Assembly (NCBI GenBank): GCA_041391225.1
Contig: JAWKOL010000032.1
Location: forward strand, 17,702 to 81,701
Source: RI-153 sp041391225
GTDB taxonomy: Bacteria; Chloroflexota; Anaerolineae; Caldilineales; Caldilineaceae
Length of the DNA: 64,000 nt
Direction of reading: 5' to 3'
The translations under genes were made by a program, and so were the position numbers. Under the pieces are notes generated by a model. It was not told the origin of the DNA and did not search any database. It was given only the letters and a program-made list of their open reading frames with translations. This document shows, piece by piece, positions 37,966-47,352 of this stretch (position 1 is its first letter; each line of letters begins with the position of its first letter).

Positions 37966-39162
37966 GTGAAGATGTCCCATCTCTCCCACCGGCAGGTTGC
38001 TTTCCTGCTTACCGGCGCGGTGACCGCGCTTTTCGTGCTTTTGGTGCTGGCGTTCTCGTTTTTGCGCCCGATGACCCCGTCCGCGGTGACGGGGGCGCGG
38101 ACTGTGGCCGATTGCGCCATGCAAAACTCCAACGCCGCCGAGACGCTGGTACCGACGCCGCCCGCCGGTGAGGCGATTTTCGCAGCTTCCGGCCCGTCTA
38201 CGCAGCGCATCGCCGTCGCCGACGACCTGCCCCTGGCCGAACCCTACTCGGTGCGCTGGCGTACCGGCATCGGCGTCCCCATGGGCGATCCGTACTTCTA
38301 CCGCTGGCCCGATCCGCGGCCCGGCTGGTACCTCAACTGGCGCGCCGATCCTGTGGCCGCGGATGCCGAACGCCTCGGCCTCGAATTCACCCCCATGGTG
38401 CGCATGTCGAACAACACGCTGCGCCCGTCCATCGACGAGATCCACCGCCTGGCCACCCAGCATCGCGGACAGACCTGGCTCATCGGCAACGAACCCGACG
38501 TGCGCTGGCAAGACGACGCCTCGCCCGAAGAGTACGCCTGCTACTACCACTTCGCCTACCAGGCCATCAAGTCGGCGGACCCCACGGCGCAGGTCGCCAT
38601 CGGCGGCGTCAGCCAGGTGACGCCGCTACGTCTGGCCTACCTAGATCGCGTCCTCGCCAGTTACCAGGGTCAGTTCGACAGCGACATGCCGGTGGACATC
38701 TGGAACATGCACGCTTTCGTGCTGCGCGAAGAAGCAGGCGCCTGGGGCGTGGGCCTGCCACCCGGCTTCGACGACGACAGCATGGGCGTCCGCTGGGAGA
38801 TCGACGATCACGACAAGCTCATCCTCGTGGAGAATCAGGTGCGGCTGATGCGCAGTTGGATGGCGGCGCGTGGTCAGCGCGACAAGCCGTTGATCATCAG
38901 CGAATACGGTATCCTCATGCCCGCGGAATTCGGCTTCGATCCCTTCCGCACGATCCAATTTATGATCGGCTCGTTCGATCTCTTCCAACGCCTGCGCGAC
39001 GACGAGCTAGGCTATCCCGCCGACGACAACCGCCTGGTGCAGCGTTGGGTCTGGTTCAGCACATGGATGGATCTCTACCCCACCGGCAATCTCTTCGACG
39101 AAAACGGCGAACCCCTGCCGCCGATGCGGGCGATGAGCGGATATCTCAGAAGCAAAGAATGA
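37966..39162 (+). CDS. Membrane-anchored glycoside-hydrolase-like protein
   Basis: About 398 residues (GTG 37966, or ATG 37972), starting 3 nt after the patatin stop. One N-terminal membrane segment (about 11-33) precedes an extracellular domain. WLIGNEPDVRWQ and, near the C-terminus, PLIISEYGILMP place Glu residues at the ends of TIM-barrel strands 4 and 7, the acid/base and nucleophile positions of clan GH-A glycosidases. VDIWNMHAFVLR matches strand 6. The GH family cannot be named. A similar SEYGIL motif occurs in the exported protein at 56164-58073. Confidence 0.75.
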   Translation: MKMSHLSHRQVAFLLTGAVTALFVLLVLAFSFLRPMTPSAVTGARTVADCAMQNSNAAETLVPTPPAGEAIFAASGPSTQRIAVADDLPLAEPYSVRWRTGIGVPMGDPYFYRWPDPRPGWYLNWRADPVAADAERLGLEFTPMVRMSNNTLRPSIDEIHRLATQHRGQTWLIGNEPDVRWQDDASPEEYACYYHFAYQAIKSADPTAQVAIGGVSQVTPLRLAYLDRVLASYQGQFDSDMPVDIWNMHAFVLREEAGAWGVGLPPGFDDDSMGVRWEIDDHDKLILVENQVRLMRSWMAARGQRDKPLIISEYGILMPAEFGFDPFRTIQFMIGSFDLFQRLRDDELGYPADDNRLVQRWVWFSTWMDLYPTGNLFDENGEPLPPMRAMSGYLRSKE

Positions 39163-39186
39163 CGAATGAAGAAAAGGATCAAACCC

Positions 39187-40404
39187 ATGCCAACCACCCC
39201 TCTCGACATCCGCGATACCCGCTCCATCTCCTACTGGCAACGCACGGCGGGGTTGCCCAGCGCCGCGCCGAACGACTCACCCGTCGATGTGATCGAGACG
39301 GATCTGTGCGTGGTGGGTGGGGGTGTCACTGGCAGTGCGGCGGCCTACTTCGCAGGCAAAATGGGCATGGACGTGGTGCTGTTGGAGGCGCGTGAACCTG
39401 CCCTGGGCGCCAGTGGACGCAACGCAGGCATGGTCCTCAGCGGCATTGCCGACAACTACGCTGAAGCGGTGTGCCTGTACGGGCGCGAGACGGCGCGCTC
39501 ACTCTGGCAACTCTCCATCGACAACCGCGAGGCCACGTTGGCCCTGGCCGATGCGTTGGGCGTTGGCTACAACCGCTGCGGCAGTTGGCTCCTGGCCGAT
39601 GACGAGGCGGAAGCCGCTCAACTGGCCGAGGCGCACACCCTCCTCAGCGAAGACGGCTTTCCGCACGAGTACAGCCCCCACGATCCGCTGAGGCGCGGCT
39701 TCCTGGCCGGTCTCTATCGCCCCAACGATGCGGTGATCCACCCGGCGCGGCTGGTGCGGGCGCTGAACGCTGCCGCCCAGGCGCGTGTGATCAACGGGTC
39801 ACCGGTGACGGGGCTCCTGGAACGCAACGATGGCCGCGTCGAGGTGGTGAGCGCGCGGGCGCGGGTCATCGCGCGGCGGGTGCTGCTCAACACCAACGCC
39901 TACTCACGTCTGCTCGATCCCTACTTCGAGGACAAAGTTTTCGCCTACCGCGGCCAGATCCAGGTGACCGAACCCGCGCCCATGATCTTCCACGAGGCGG
40001 GCTACAGCCACTTCGGCTACTGGTACTTCCGCCAGATCCCCGAGGCCGACGACCCCAGCCTGGGGCGCTGGCTCATCGGCGGCGCCCGTCATCTGCATTT
40101 CGGCACAGAAAATCACACCTTCGACGAAACCGCCACCGACCCTGTTCAGGACGATCTGCGCGCCTACACCGCTCGCTACTTCCCCGAACTGGCCAACGTG
40201 AAGATCAGCCATCGCTGGGCGGGCATCATGGGCTTCACCGCCGACGGTCTGCCCCTGATCGGCGCACTGCCGCACCTGCCCGCCGTCTCCTTCTGCGTGG
40301 GCTTCAACGGCCACGGCATGGGGCTGGGCCTCATGGTCACGCGGCGGGCGCTGGATTGGATGTTTGAAGACGCAGATCGCGGGGTGTTTGCGGCGGAGAG
40401 ATAG
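39187..40404 (+). CDS. FAD-dependent oxidoreductase (DAO/glycine oxidase family)
   Basis: 405 residues from ATG 39187, with AAGGA 8 nt upstream; an ATG at 39166 is the alternative. The Rossmann FAD loop is DLCVVGGGVTGSAAAYFAGK, followed by LLEAREPALGASGRNAGM, typical of D-amino-acid/sarcosine/gamma-glutamylputrescine oxidases. The C-terminal HRWAGIMGFTADGLPLIGALP and GFNGHGMGLGLM segments complete the flavin site. The substrate is probably a secondary or D-amino acid, or a polyamine conjugate. It follows the glycosidase-like gene by 24 nt. Confidence 0.93.
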   Translation: MPTTPLDIRDTRSISYWQRTAGLPSAAPNDSPVDVIETDLCVVGGGVTGSAAAYFAGKMGMDVVLLEAREPALGASGRNAGMVLSGIADNYAEAVCLYGRETARSLWQLSIDNREATLALADALGVGYNRCGSWLLADDEAEAAQLAEAHTLLSEDGFPHEYSPHDPLRRGFLAGLYRPNDAVIHPARLVRALNAAAQARVINGSPVTGLLERNDGRVEVVSARARVIARRVLLNTNAYSRLLDPYFEDKVFAYRGQIQVTEPAPMIFHEAGYSHFGYWYFRQIPEADDPSLGRWLIGGARHLHFGTENHTFDETATDPVQDDLRAYTARYFPELANVKISHRWAGIMGFTADGLPLIGALPHLPAVSFCVGFNGHGMGLGLMVTRRALDWMFEDADRGVFAAER

Positions 40405-40417
40405 TACGCACTACGCA

Positions 40418-41628
40418 CTACGCACTACGTGCCCCCGGCACCCGCCCCGTATACCGCGCCCGCGGACGGATCAACTGCGCCGCAGCGTACTGTTCGATGG
40501 CGTGGCCGATCCAGCCCACGGCCCGTCCTAGCGCGAAGAGGGCCAGCGCTGCACCGTCGGGCAGGGCCAGCGCCGCGACTGAGCGTGGCCAACGCAAGTC
40601 CACCGACGGTTCCTCGCCGGTGAGTTCCCTACGCGATACACACAGCCTGCGACAGATGCAGATCCGGGTGATCGGGGAAAGCTGCTTCGATCCGCGACAG
40701 CAGCAGGCGCGCTCGCGGATCGCCGTCTGGGTAGATACGCAGCCCGAATCCGGGGATCATGCCGCGGCGGCGCAGCCGTTCGGCCAACACCTGCGCGCTG
40801 CGCTCCGGTGTGGCCACTTCGCCGCAGCAGCGCCTCCACACGCTCGGTATAGCCACCATGACGGATCCCCTGTAGCGCGGACAGCCCCGCGATCACCGCC
40901 GCGTATGGGCTGGACCCGGCAGACGCCACACAGCGCCGTAAACGCCGACACGTTAAGCTCGTGATCGGCGCACAGCACCATCGCCGCGTCGAACAGCGCC
41001 CGCGCCGCCGGTTGCGCCCCGCCCACCGCTGCTGCAACGACAGGGCAATCGGCGCTCCGTCCAACGCCGTCGACGTTGCGCCACACGCCAGCAAGCGCAG
41101 AATGCGCACACCGCTGCGCATCACCGCCTGTGGCCGCAGATCGAAGGCCCCAGGGTCCTCGCCGGTGGCCACGATCAACGTCCCCTGCATCCGCTCCACG
41201 GCGCGCAGATCGGCCGCGCACCTGCACCCTGCAACCGTTCCGACAGCGCGAACGGCTCCCGAACAGGTCGGCGTTCAGATCGTCGGCCCAAAACAGCCCG
41301 GCTACCTCTTCCAGCGTATGCACTGCGCGCAGTCCGGTGGCATCCTGCCCACGGTAGTAGAAATGACCTTCGGCGATCAGCGTCAGCGCCGATTCGAGGA
41401 TCGGCGTCCCCAGTCTAGCGCCTGCTGCACCGCCAGTGTGGGATCTGCGCGCGCTGCGCCTTGCGTGCCAGCGTCGATCCACGTCTTCGGCGTTAGCGGC
41501 GGGTGCGGCTGTCTCCGCCCGTCTCCTCCAGAACGCACCAACCCCGGCTGACATAGGCGTACAGCGTCGCCCCGCTGATCCCCAACGTCTCCGCTGCTTC
41601 CCAACGCTGTGTAATATCTTCGATTCAT
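40418..41628 (-). CDS. Citrate synthase-like protein with N-terminal HTH, several frameshifts
   Basis: Reading from ATG 41628: MNRRYYTA, then (shifted) AAETLGISGATLYAYVSRG, a MerR-type helix-turn-helix. Then come FYYRGQDATGLRAVHTLEEVAGLFW and the citrate-synthase core (CADHELNVSAFTA, AVIAGLSALQGIRHGGYTERVEAL). Next is PGFGLRIYPDGDPRA, where an active-site His is expected (GFGHP-type) but Leu is read. The end is WPRSVAALALPDG and ALGRAVGWIGHAIEQYAAAQLIRPRARY. At least four indels interrupt it. HTH-fused citrate synthase homologues next to an ordinary citrate synthase are known elsewhere; this one is divergent from the gene at 41788. The last codons come from the CACTACG repeat. Confidence 0.75.
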
Positions 41629-41787
41629 GCGGACTCCTAGGTATATTGATTTTTGAATCAATGTTGACAATATATATTCGGTTGGTGATAATGGCAAGAA
41701 TTGTGATTGGTGACTGGGGACTGGGATCGTGTTGACCGTCTGAAATCGCCTAATCTCTATTCTTTCCTCCGAAAGGACGTTGCCAAC

Positions 41788-42894
41788 GTGAGTTTGACGA
41801 CGATTTCGCCTGGGCTGGAAAATGTGGTGGCGGCGAGTGCGCGGTTGAGCAGTGTGGATGGGCTGGCCGGTGAGTTGATCATTGCCGGTTATGCGCTGGA
41901 GGAGTTGGCCGAGAACGCCACAGCGGAGGAGACGATTTTCCTGCTCTGGCAGGATCGGCTGCCAAGCGCCGATGAATTTGACCGACTTTCGCCGCCGCTT
42001 GGCGTCGCTGCGTAGCCTGCCGCCGGTGACGCTCGATCTGCTGCGCCGCGGCGAGGGCGGCGGCGCCCGTCATGGATGCGCTGCGCATGGCCGCGGGGAC
42101 GCTCAGCCTTGATCTACCGCAGTCGGACGATCCGTGGGCCGAGGCGATGGCGCTCACGGCGCGCTTTCCGGTGATCGTGGCATCGTACTGGCGTCTCCTG
42201 CACGGTGACGAACCCATCGCTCCTGATGCAGAACTGGGCCACGCCGCCAATTTCCTCTACATGCTCACTGGGCAGGCGCCCAGCCAGGGGCAGGTGCGCG
42301 GGCTGGAAACGTATCTGAACTCGGTCTCCGATCATGGCTTCAACGCTTCCACGTTTGCAGCGCGGGTGATCATCGCCACCGGCACGGATCTCACGTCGGC
42401 CATCGTGGGCGCGGTGGGCGCGTTGAAGGGGCCGCTCCACGGCGGCGCGCCGGGGCCGGCGCTGGAGACCGTCTTCGAGATTGGGCGGGCGGAGCGGGCT
42501 GAGGCTGTCCTGCGCGCCAACTGGATCGTGGCGAGCGGCTGATGGGCTTCGGCCATCGTGTCTACAAGCGCGATCGCGGGCAGAGGTTATCCGGCGGCGG
42601 CGCATTGATCGCGGCGGGCGACGGAGACAGCGATCTCACGAACTGGCGCGTGGTCGAGTCTACGGCGCTGCGGCTGTTGGAAGAATACAAGCCTGGCCGC
42701 AACCTCAAAACCAACGTCGAATTCTACACCGCTCTGCTGCTCCACAGCCTGGGCATGGAGACCGATCTCTTCACGCTACCTTCGCCGTCGGGCGCATCGC
42801 TGCGCTGGATCGCACTGCTTCGAGCAGCGAGGCAGCGCGGATCATTCGTCCGCAGTCGGTGTATCATGAACGCGTTGGGGCGAAGTGGGCATAA
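41788..42894 (+). CDS. Citrate/2-methylcitrate synthase, frameshifted
   Basis: GTG 41788 with AAAGGA upstream. Conserved order: LENVVAASARLSSVDGLAGELIIAGY, ALEELAENATAEETIFLLW; then after shifts near 41980 and 42060 MDALRMAAGTLSL, LGHAANFLYMLTGQAPS, the catalytic-His region NASTFAARVIIATGTD, LTSAIVGAVGALKGPLHGGAPG. After shifts near 42485-42540 come MGFGHRVYK (second active-site His) and VVESTALRLLEEYKPGRNLKTNVEFYTALLLHSLG, and finally RIIRPQSVYH...GAKWA with the substrate-binding Arg. It joins acetyl- or propionyl-CoA to oxaloacetate. Every catalytic element is present, so the indels are suspected sequence errors. Confidence 0.82.
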
Positions 42895-42899
42895 AACAA

Positions 42900-42966
42900 G
42901 GAGATTGAGCGATTGAGAGATTAGGCGATTGGCGCGCTCGGCCAATCGCTTAATCCCCCAATCTCC
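42900..42966. repeat. GGAGATTGAGCGATTGAGAGATTAGG inverted repeat
   Basis: Same family as 22578-22668: GGAGATTGAGCGATTG...GGCGATTGG on one side and CCAATCGCTTAATCCCCCAATCTCC on the other, spanning the gap between the citrate synthase and cupin genes. Confidence 0.8.
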
Positions 42967-43018
42967 AGTTCTGCATCCTGAAATCCGTGTCCAAACAACT
43001 GTGCCAAGGAGGGGAGAG

Positions 43019-43339
43019 ATGGAAGCGTTCGAGTACGCCGCGCTACAGGACGAGCGACGGCGTAGCTGCAAGTCGTATCTGGAGTTTCTGCGCCACCCGT
43101 CGATGAGCATGGGGCTGTACGAGTTGACAGCCGACAGCGTCGATCCGCAGCACCCCCACAACGAGGACGAGGTCTACTACGTGGTGAGCGGGCGCGCCCA
43201 GATCCACGTCGGCGGCGAAGATCGGCCCGTGGGGCCAGGGTCGGTTGTCTTCGTGGCGGCGGGTGTGGAGCACCGTTTCCACAGCATCGAAGAGGATTTG
43301 AGCGTGTTGGTTGTCTTCGCACCGGCGGAGACAGGGTAG
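43019..43339 (+). CDS. Small cupin-domain protein
   Basis: 106 residues from ATG 43019 with AGGAGGGG 5-6 nt upstream. It is a single cupin beta-barrel: motif 1 is HPHNEDEVYYVVSGRAQIHVGG (His, His, Glu metal ligands) and motif 2 is PGSVVFVAAGVEHRFHSI (His ligand). Such proteins are dioxygenases, isomerases or sensors; the substrate is not deducible. It sits between citrate synthase and aminotransferase genes. Confidence 0.9.
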   Translation: MEAFEYAALQDERRRSCKSYLEFLRHPSMSMGLYELTADSVDPQHPHNEDEVYYVVSGRAQIHVGGEDRPVGPGSVVFVAAGVEHRFHSIEEDLSVLVVFAPAETG

Positions 43340-43344
43340 AAAAG

Positions 43345-43412
43345 AGATGATGAAGATGGTGGGATGATGGGCTATCATCCCACCATCTCTTCACGCATCA
43401 CACCATCCCACT
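43345..43412. repeat. GATGATG/GATGGTGGGATG inverted repeat
   Basis: AGATGATGAAGATGGTGGGATGATGGG is followed by CATCCCACCATCTC and CACCATCCCAC, a diverged member of the GATGATGGGATGATG family placed just after the cupin stop codon. Confidence 0.75.
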
Positions 43413-43444
43413 ATCAGTCATCTACCATTGACGGAGCACATCCC

Positions 43445-44374
43445 TTGACCCAATTCGCATTTTTCAACGGTAAGATCGTCCCCATCGCCGAGGCGCACGT
43501 GAGTGTGATGACGCATGGGCTGAACTATGGCACTGGCTGTTTCGGCGGGATTCGCGGCTATTGGAACGCCGAACAGCAGCAGTTGTACGTCTTTCGTATT
43601 TTGGATCATTACACGGCGCTTTCTGCACAGCGCCAAACTGTTGATGATGGATTTGGGCCAGCGCTGAGGACTGGCCGGATCACCGTCGATCTGCTCAGCC
43701 GCGAAGCGTGGACCGAACTGCTACCGTCCGTCCGCTGGCATACAAGGCCACCGAGGGCATCGGCGTCAAACTCCACGGTCTGGCCGACGGGCTGACGATC
43801 TTCAGCGTGCCGATGGGCAACTACCTGCCCATCGAGTACGGCATCCATCTGGGGACGAGCAGTTGGCGGCGTGGACGACACCGCCATCCCCGCCCGCGGC
43901 AAGATCAGCGGCAGCTATGCCAACAGCGCGCTGATCAAAAGCGAGGCGCAGCTCAACGGCTTCGACGATGCGCTTGTGCTCAGCCAGGATGGTCACGTCT
44001 CGAAGCCAGCGCCGCCAACTTCATGATGGTGCGCAACGGCAAGCTGATCACCCGTCGATCTCCGACAACGTGTTGGAGGGCATCACGCGCAGCGCCATTC
44101 TGCAATTGGCGCGTGAGCAGCTCTCCGGCCTGCCGGTGGAAGAACGCCCCATCGACCGCAGCGAAGTCTACCGCCGACGAAGTGCTCCTGTGCGGCACCG
44201 GCGTGCAGATCTCGCCTGTCCGCCGGTGGATCACCGCACCATCGGCGACGGCAAGATCGGCCCCGTCGATACGGATTGCAACGCCTCTTCTTCCGCGTCG
44301 TCCGCGGCGAAGAGGGCGCGTACCGCGCCTGGCTGACGCCGATCCGTGTGGGGGTGACAGGGCATAGGCGTTAA
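43445..44374 (+). CDS. ilvE: Branched-chain amino acid aminotransferase, copy 1, frameshifted
   Basis: PLP fold-type IV aminotransferase that interconverts Leu/Ile/Val and their 2-oxo acids. TTG 43445 has GGAG 8 nt upstream. The first frame gives FAFFNGKIVPIAEAHVSVMTHGLNYGTGCFGGIRGYW. Indels near 43625, 43728 and 43870 and later ones join LAYKATEGIGVKLHGLAD, NYLPIEYGIHLG and the segment equivalent to DDTAIPARGKISGSYANSALIKSEA, the catalytic-Lys region. The NFMMVRNGKLITRRS and GITRSAILQLAREQL segments and DGKIGPVDTD follow, and the end is EGAYRAWLTPI. At least five indels occur. The paralogue at 55126-56042 shows the same architecture, confirming the reading. Confidence 0.8.
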
Positions 44375-44388
44375 TTGAGGTCGAACGA

Positions 44389-44467
44389 AAGTGCCGGGGA
44401 CTTCACGTTGGACGAGTCGCCAGGAGTGATGACCCCGTCTCGCTGCGACGAAAAGTCCCCGCCACTT
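44389..44467. repeat. AAGTGCCGGGGACTT palindrome, copy 2
   Basis: AAGTGCCGGGGACTT (44389-44403) and AAGTCCCCGCCACTT (44453-44467) flank a loop that is the inverted counterpart of the loop at 35862-35906. It occupies the gap between the convergent aminotransferase and exported-protein genes. Confidence 0.85.
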
Positions 44468-44520
44468 GCTCGTATGGCGCTTAACTTAACGCCGATGAGG
44501 TGACGAGGTGAGGCTCCCCC

Positions 44521-45035
44521 TCACCCGCCCGCCACTACCGTCTCCACCTGCGTCCACGCCGCCGACTGCACGTCTCCTGCCAGATCGGTGCAGAGCAGAC
44601 GCACGCGCCAGTGATAGGTGACGCCGTTTTGTAACTGGGGTGCGCGGCTGTACTCGCCGAAACGCAGAGCGCCGCTGGGCAGGCCATCATCCGCGGTGAC
44701 GCCGCTGAGCACGAGATCGCTCAGAGCGTCGTCGCCAGCTGGTACTCGGCGGCGACGTACATGTAGGCGGGATCCGGGATGTTGTAGTCCACCAGAAAGC
44801 TATGACGGTGAAAGCCGCCGGTCTCGTCGTTGGCGGGGGTGTAGTGGTAGCGCAACCCCTCGGGCAGGTGGGGGCAGACGGCGTCGTTCTGCCCGCCGAT
44901 GTCGCTTTCGGCAATGGCGAAGGGGACGTAGAGCACGAAGGCAGGGGCGGGTGTGTCCTGTGCATGGAGCGGCGGCAGCCCGGAGAACACGCACAGTAAG
45001 GCAACGAGCCAGAGCATCGCGGTTGTCGGCTTCAT
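44521..45035 (-). CDS. Small secreted protein of unknown function, one frameshift
   Basis: About 171 residues from ATG 45035. The signal peptide (TTAMLWLVALLCVFSGLPPLHAQ) is followed at once by FVLYVPFAIAE, a variant of the hydrophobic-(F/Y)-(L/V)-P motif found at the ends of other exported proteins here. The middle has paired Cys and aromatic residues (CPHLPEGLRYHYTPAND). A shift near 44720 joins YQLATTL to LVLSGVTADDGLPSGALRFG. The end (LQNGVTYHWRVRLLCTDLAGDVQSA) resembles a fibronectin-III-like strand pair. The family is not recognised. Confidence 0.7.
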
Positions 45036-45250
45036 CACATCAATCCTTTTCTGTCGACGTCTGTTTTAGATCTGGTAATTGCATTCTTGTGCAAAAACCT
45101 TTCTTCTTTTGAGTATACGGTGAGTTGATCCGCGCTTCAACCTTCCCGAGATTCATGTGTTGGTTTATGATCTGCATGGCGGACCTAAACCCCTTACCAC
45201 GCATTATGCAAAACAACAGCGGTTCCCGTATTGCGAGAAAGAATTTTCAT

Positions 45251-47143
45251 ATGAACCGAATACGGTTTTTACGCAGAAAGGACGATGAACATGTGCGTTC
45301 ACCGCGCGAGTTGACACTGCTGCTCATGGTGTCGCTGCTGGTGTTGACGCTGGTTGCCGGGGTCATCTGGCTGGGGCGCACCGGCTATCACGCCTGGTCG
45401 GCGTACGGCGAGGCGCATGCCCTGCTGGCCCTGACCGAAGACGGCATCGACGTTGCGGCGCTTGCCGCTGCCCAGCATCACCTCGACGCCCTGGCCGATG
45501 ACACGCGCATCCTGGCGCGTTCGCTCCCACCGGCGGCGACGGTGGCGGCGCGGTTGGGTGTACGTCGGCTCTTGGGCGTGGACGTCTCCGCGGCGCAGGC
45601 TCTGCTCAGCGCCGCCCACGAGACAACGGCGCTGGCCGCCGATTTTCTCGCTATCGTGCGCGCCAGCGACGCGGATCCGGCGCTTCCCCTGCCCCACTAT
45701 CTGCTCGCAGCGGCTGCGGCGCAGCCCCAGGCCATCGCCGGGCTGAGCGGGCGCGCCCAGGCCGCCCAGTCCGCGCTCCAGGCCGTGGACGCCGACATGC
45801 TGCCTCCCAGCCTGGCAGGTCCGCTGCGAACGGTGCAACCAGCGGCTGGATTGTTGGAACCGGCGCTGCTGCTTTCGCCCTACGTGTCGCACCTGCTGGG
45901 CTACGGCGAAGCGGCGCGTTATCTCGTCCTCGTGCAGAACAACCACGAGTTGCGCGCCGCCGGCGGCTTCCTGAGCGGCGTGGCGTTGGTCACCCTCGCC
46001 GACGGTCGGCTCACCGATCTCGCCTTCTCCGACAGCTACGCCGTGGACAATCTGGCGGTGGCCCATCCGGCGGCGCCGCCGGCCATGCAGCGCTACCTCG
46101 ACGCACCGCTGATCTTCCTGCGCGACACCAACTGGTCGCCGGATTTCCCTGTCAGCGCGCGCACGGCCCAGGCCGTCTACGCGCGTGATCAGGGGGTACA
46201 CGTCGACGGCGTCGTCAGTGTCGACATGCACGCCCTGGCACTGGCGCTAGATGCTGTCGGTCCGCTCACCATGTCGGATTGGCCCGAACCGATCACCGCG
46301 GACAATGTGCAGCAGGTGATGATGGCGTTGTGGCAGGCGCCCGTCACCACCGAAGAGCGCATCGATACCGACATCGTCGACTGGTGGCTGGAACGCAAGA
46401 GTTTCATGGGGCTGCTGGCCGAGGCGTTGCTGGCCGAGGTGCAGTACGAGGACGTCGCCGATCTCGCCGCCCTGGCGACGGTGGTGCAGCGGGCGTTGCA
46501 GGCGCGCGCCGTCCAGGTGTGGATCGAAGACCGAGACGCCGCGCAACATCTGGCCCAGTGGGGGTGGGACGGTGGTCTGCGCGCCGCCGAAGGCAGCGAC
46601 TATCTTTCGGTTATCGATAGCAATGTGGGGTTCAACAAGGTCAACGCCGTAGTGACGCGCGGCGTCGACTACGCGGTGGCATGGCCGCAGGGCGTGGGGC
46701 AGGCGGCGCAGGCCACGGTCACCGTCACCTACACTCACCCAATCGACGTAGCCGCTCACCAGTGCAACCGCCGCGCCCGCTACGGCGACACCTACCAAGC
46801 AATGATCGAACGCTGCTATTTCAACTACGTGCGTGTCTACGTTCCCCGCGGCGCCGAACTTATGTCCACTGTCGGCCTGGAAGACGGCAGCCAGGAAAGC
46901 CACCTCGGTGAATCGGGGACTACCGTCTTCACCGGCTACTTCGTCCTCAAGCCGGGGGACACGCACACCGTCCAATTCACCTACCGTCTACCCGCCGCCA
47001 TCCAGCCCGACAACTACCATCTCATCGTCCAACGACAGTCCGGCTCCGGGCCATTGCCGCTGACATGGGCGGTCGCGGGGGAGAAGAATGAAGCTGTGCT
47101 CGGTGAGAATTGGATGGCGTGGGGGAGGAAGAAGAATGAATGA
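45251..47143 (+). CDS. DUF4012 domain exported/membrane protein
   Basis: About 630 residues from ATG 45251; the upstream extension to 45125 has no signal and is doubtful. One N-terminal membrane segment (LLLMVSLLVLTLVAGVIWLG) is followed by a large extracytoplasmic part. The DUF4012 hallmark YLVLVQNNHELRAAGGFLSGVALVTLADGRL is present, with FLRDTNWSPDFPVSARTAQAVY and GVVSVDMHALALALDAVGPL after it, and a C-terminal beta sandwich follows (TVTVTYTHPID...VYVPRGAELMSTVG). DUF4012 proteins often adjoin polysaccharide genes but their function is unknown. The final WGRKKNE is encoded by a repeat shared with hyuB. Confidence 0.88.
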   Translation: MNRIRFLRRKDDEHVRSPRELTLLLMVSLLVLTLVAGVIWLGRTGYHAWSAYGEAHALLALTEDGIDVAALAAAQHHLDALADDTRILARSLPPAATVAARLGVRRLLGVDVSAAQALLSAAHETTALAADFLAIVRASDADPALPLPHYLLAAAAAQPQAIAGLSGRAQAAQSALQAVDADMLPPSLAGPLRTVQPAAGLLEPALLLSPYVSHLLGYGEAARYLVLVQNNHELRAAGGFLSGVALVTLADGRLTDLAFSDSYAVDNLAVAHPAAPPAMQRYLDAPLIFLRDTNWSPDFPVSARTAQAVYARDQGVHVDGVVSVDMHALALALDAVGPLTMSDWPEPITADNVQQVMMALWQAPVTTEERIDTDIVDWWLERKSFMGLLAEALLAEVQYEDVADLAALATVVQRALQARAVQVWIEDRDAAQHLAQWGWDGGLRAAEGSDYLSVIDSNVGFNKVNAVVTRGVDYAVAWPQGVGQAAQATVTVTYTHPIDVAAHQCNRRARYGDTYQAMIERCYFNYVRVYVPRGAELMSTVGLEDGSQESHLGESGTTVFTGYFVLKPGDTHTVQFTYRLPAAIQPDNYHLIVQRQSGSGPLPLTWAVAGEKNEAVLGENWMAWGRKKNE

Positions 47144-47352
47144 AGAATGGGTAGAGGAAGTTGCATCGATTACGGGAAAGATGGTGGGATGGTGGGATGG
47201 TGGGATGATGGGATGATGAGGGATTGTCACTTGCCATCATCTCATCATCTCACGTCCCCACACACCAACCGCCACAAGTGCGTGCAGGCCGCTCTACCCC
47301 TTCATCATTCATCATTCATCATTCTTCATTCATTCTTTTTCCTCCCCCACCC
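47117..47352. repeat. Composite repeat block between convergent genes
   Basis: GTGGGGGAGGAAGAAGAATGAATGAAGAATG (47117-47147) recurs inverted at about 47320-47352, giving both convergent genes the same WGRKKNE end. Between them lie GATGGTGGGATGGTGGGATG units (47176-47222), their complement (47233-47250) and an ATCATTC tandem run (47301-47328). Confidence 0.85.

Noticed and set aside
45125..45250. N-terminal extension of the DUF4012 protein.
   Set aside because: No ribosome site, and the residues do not resemble a leader; the membrane segment follows ATG 45251 at normal distance.
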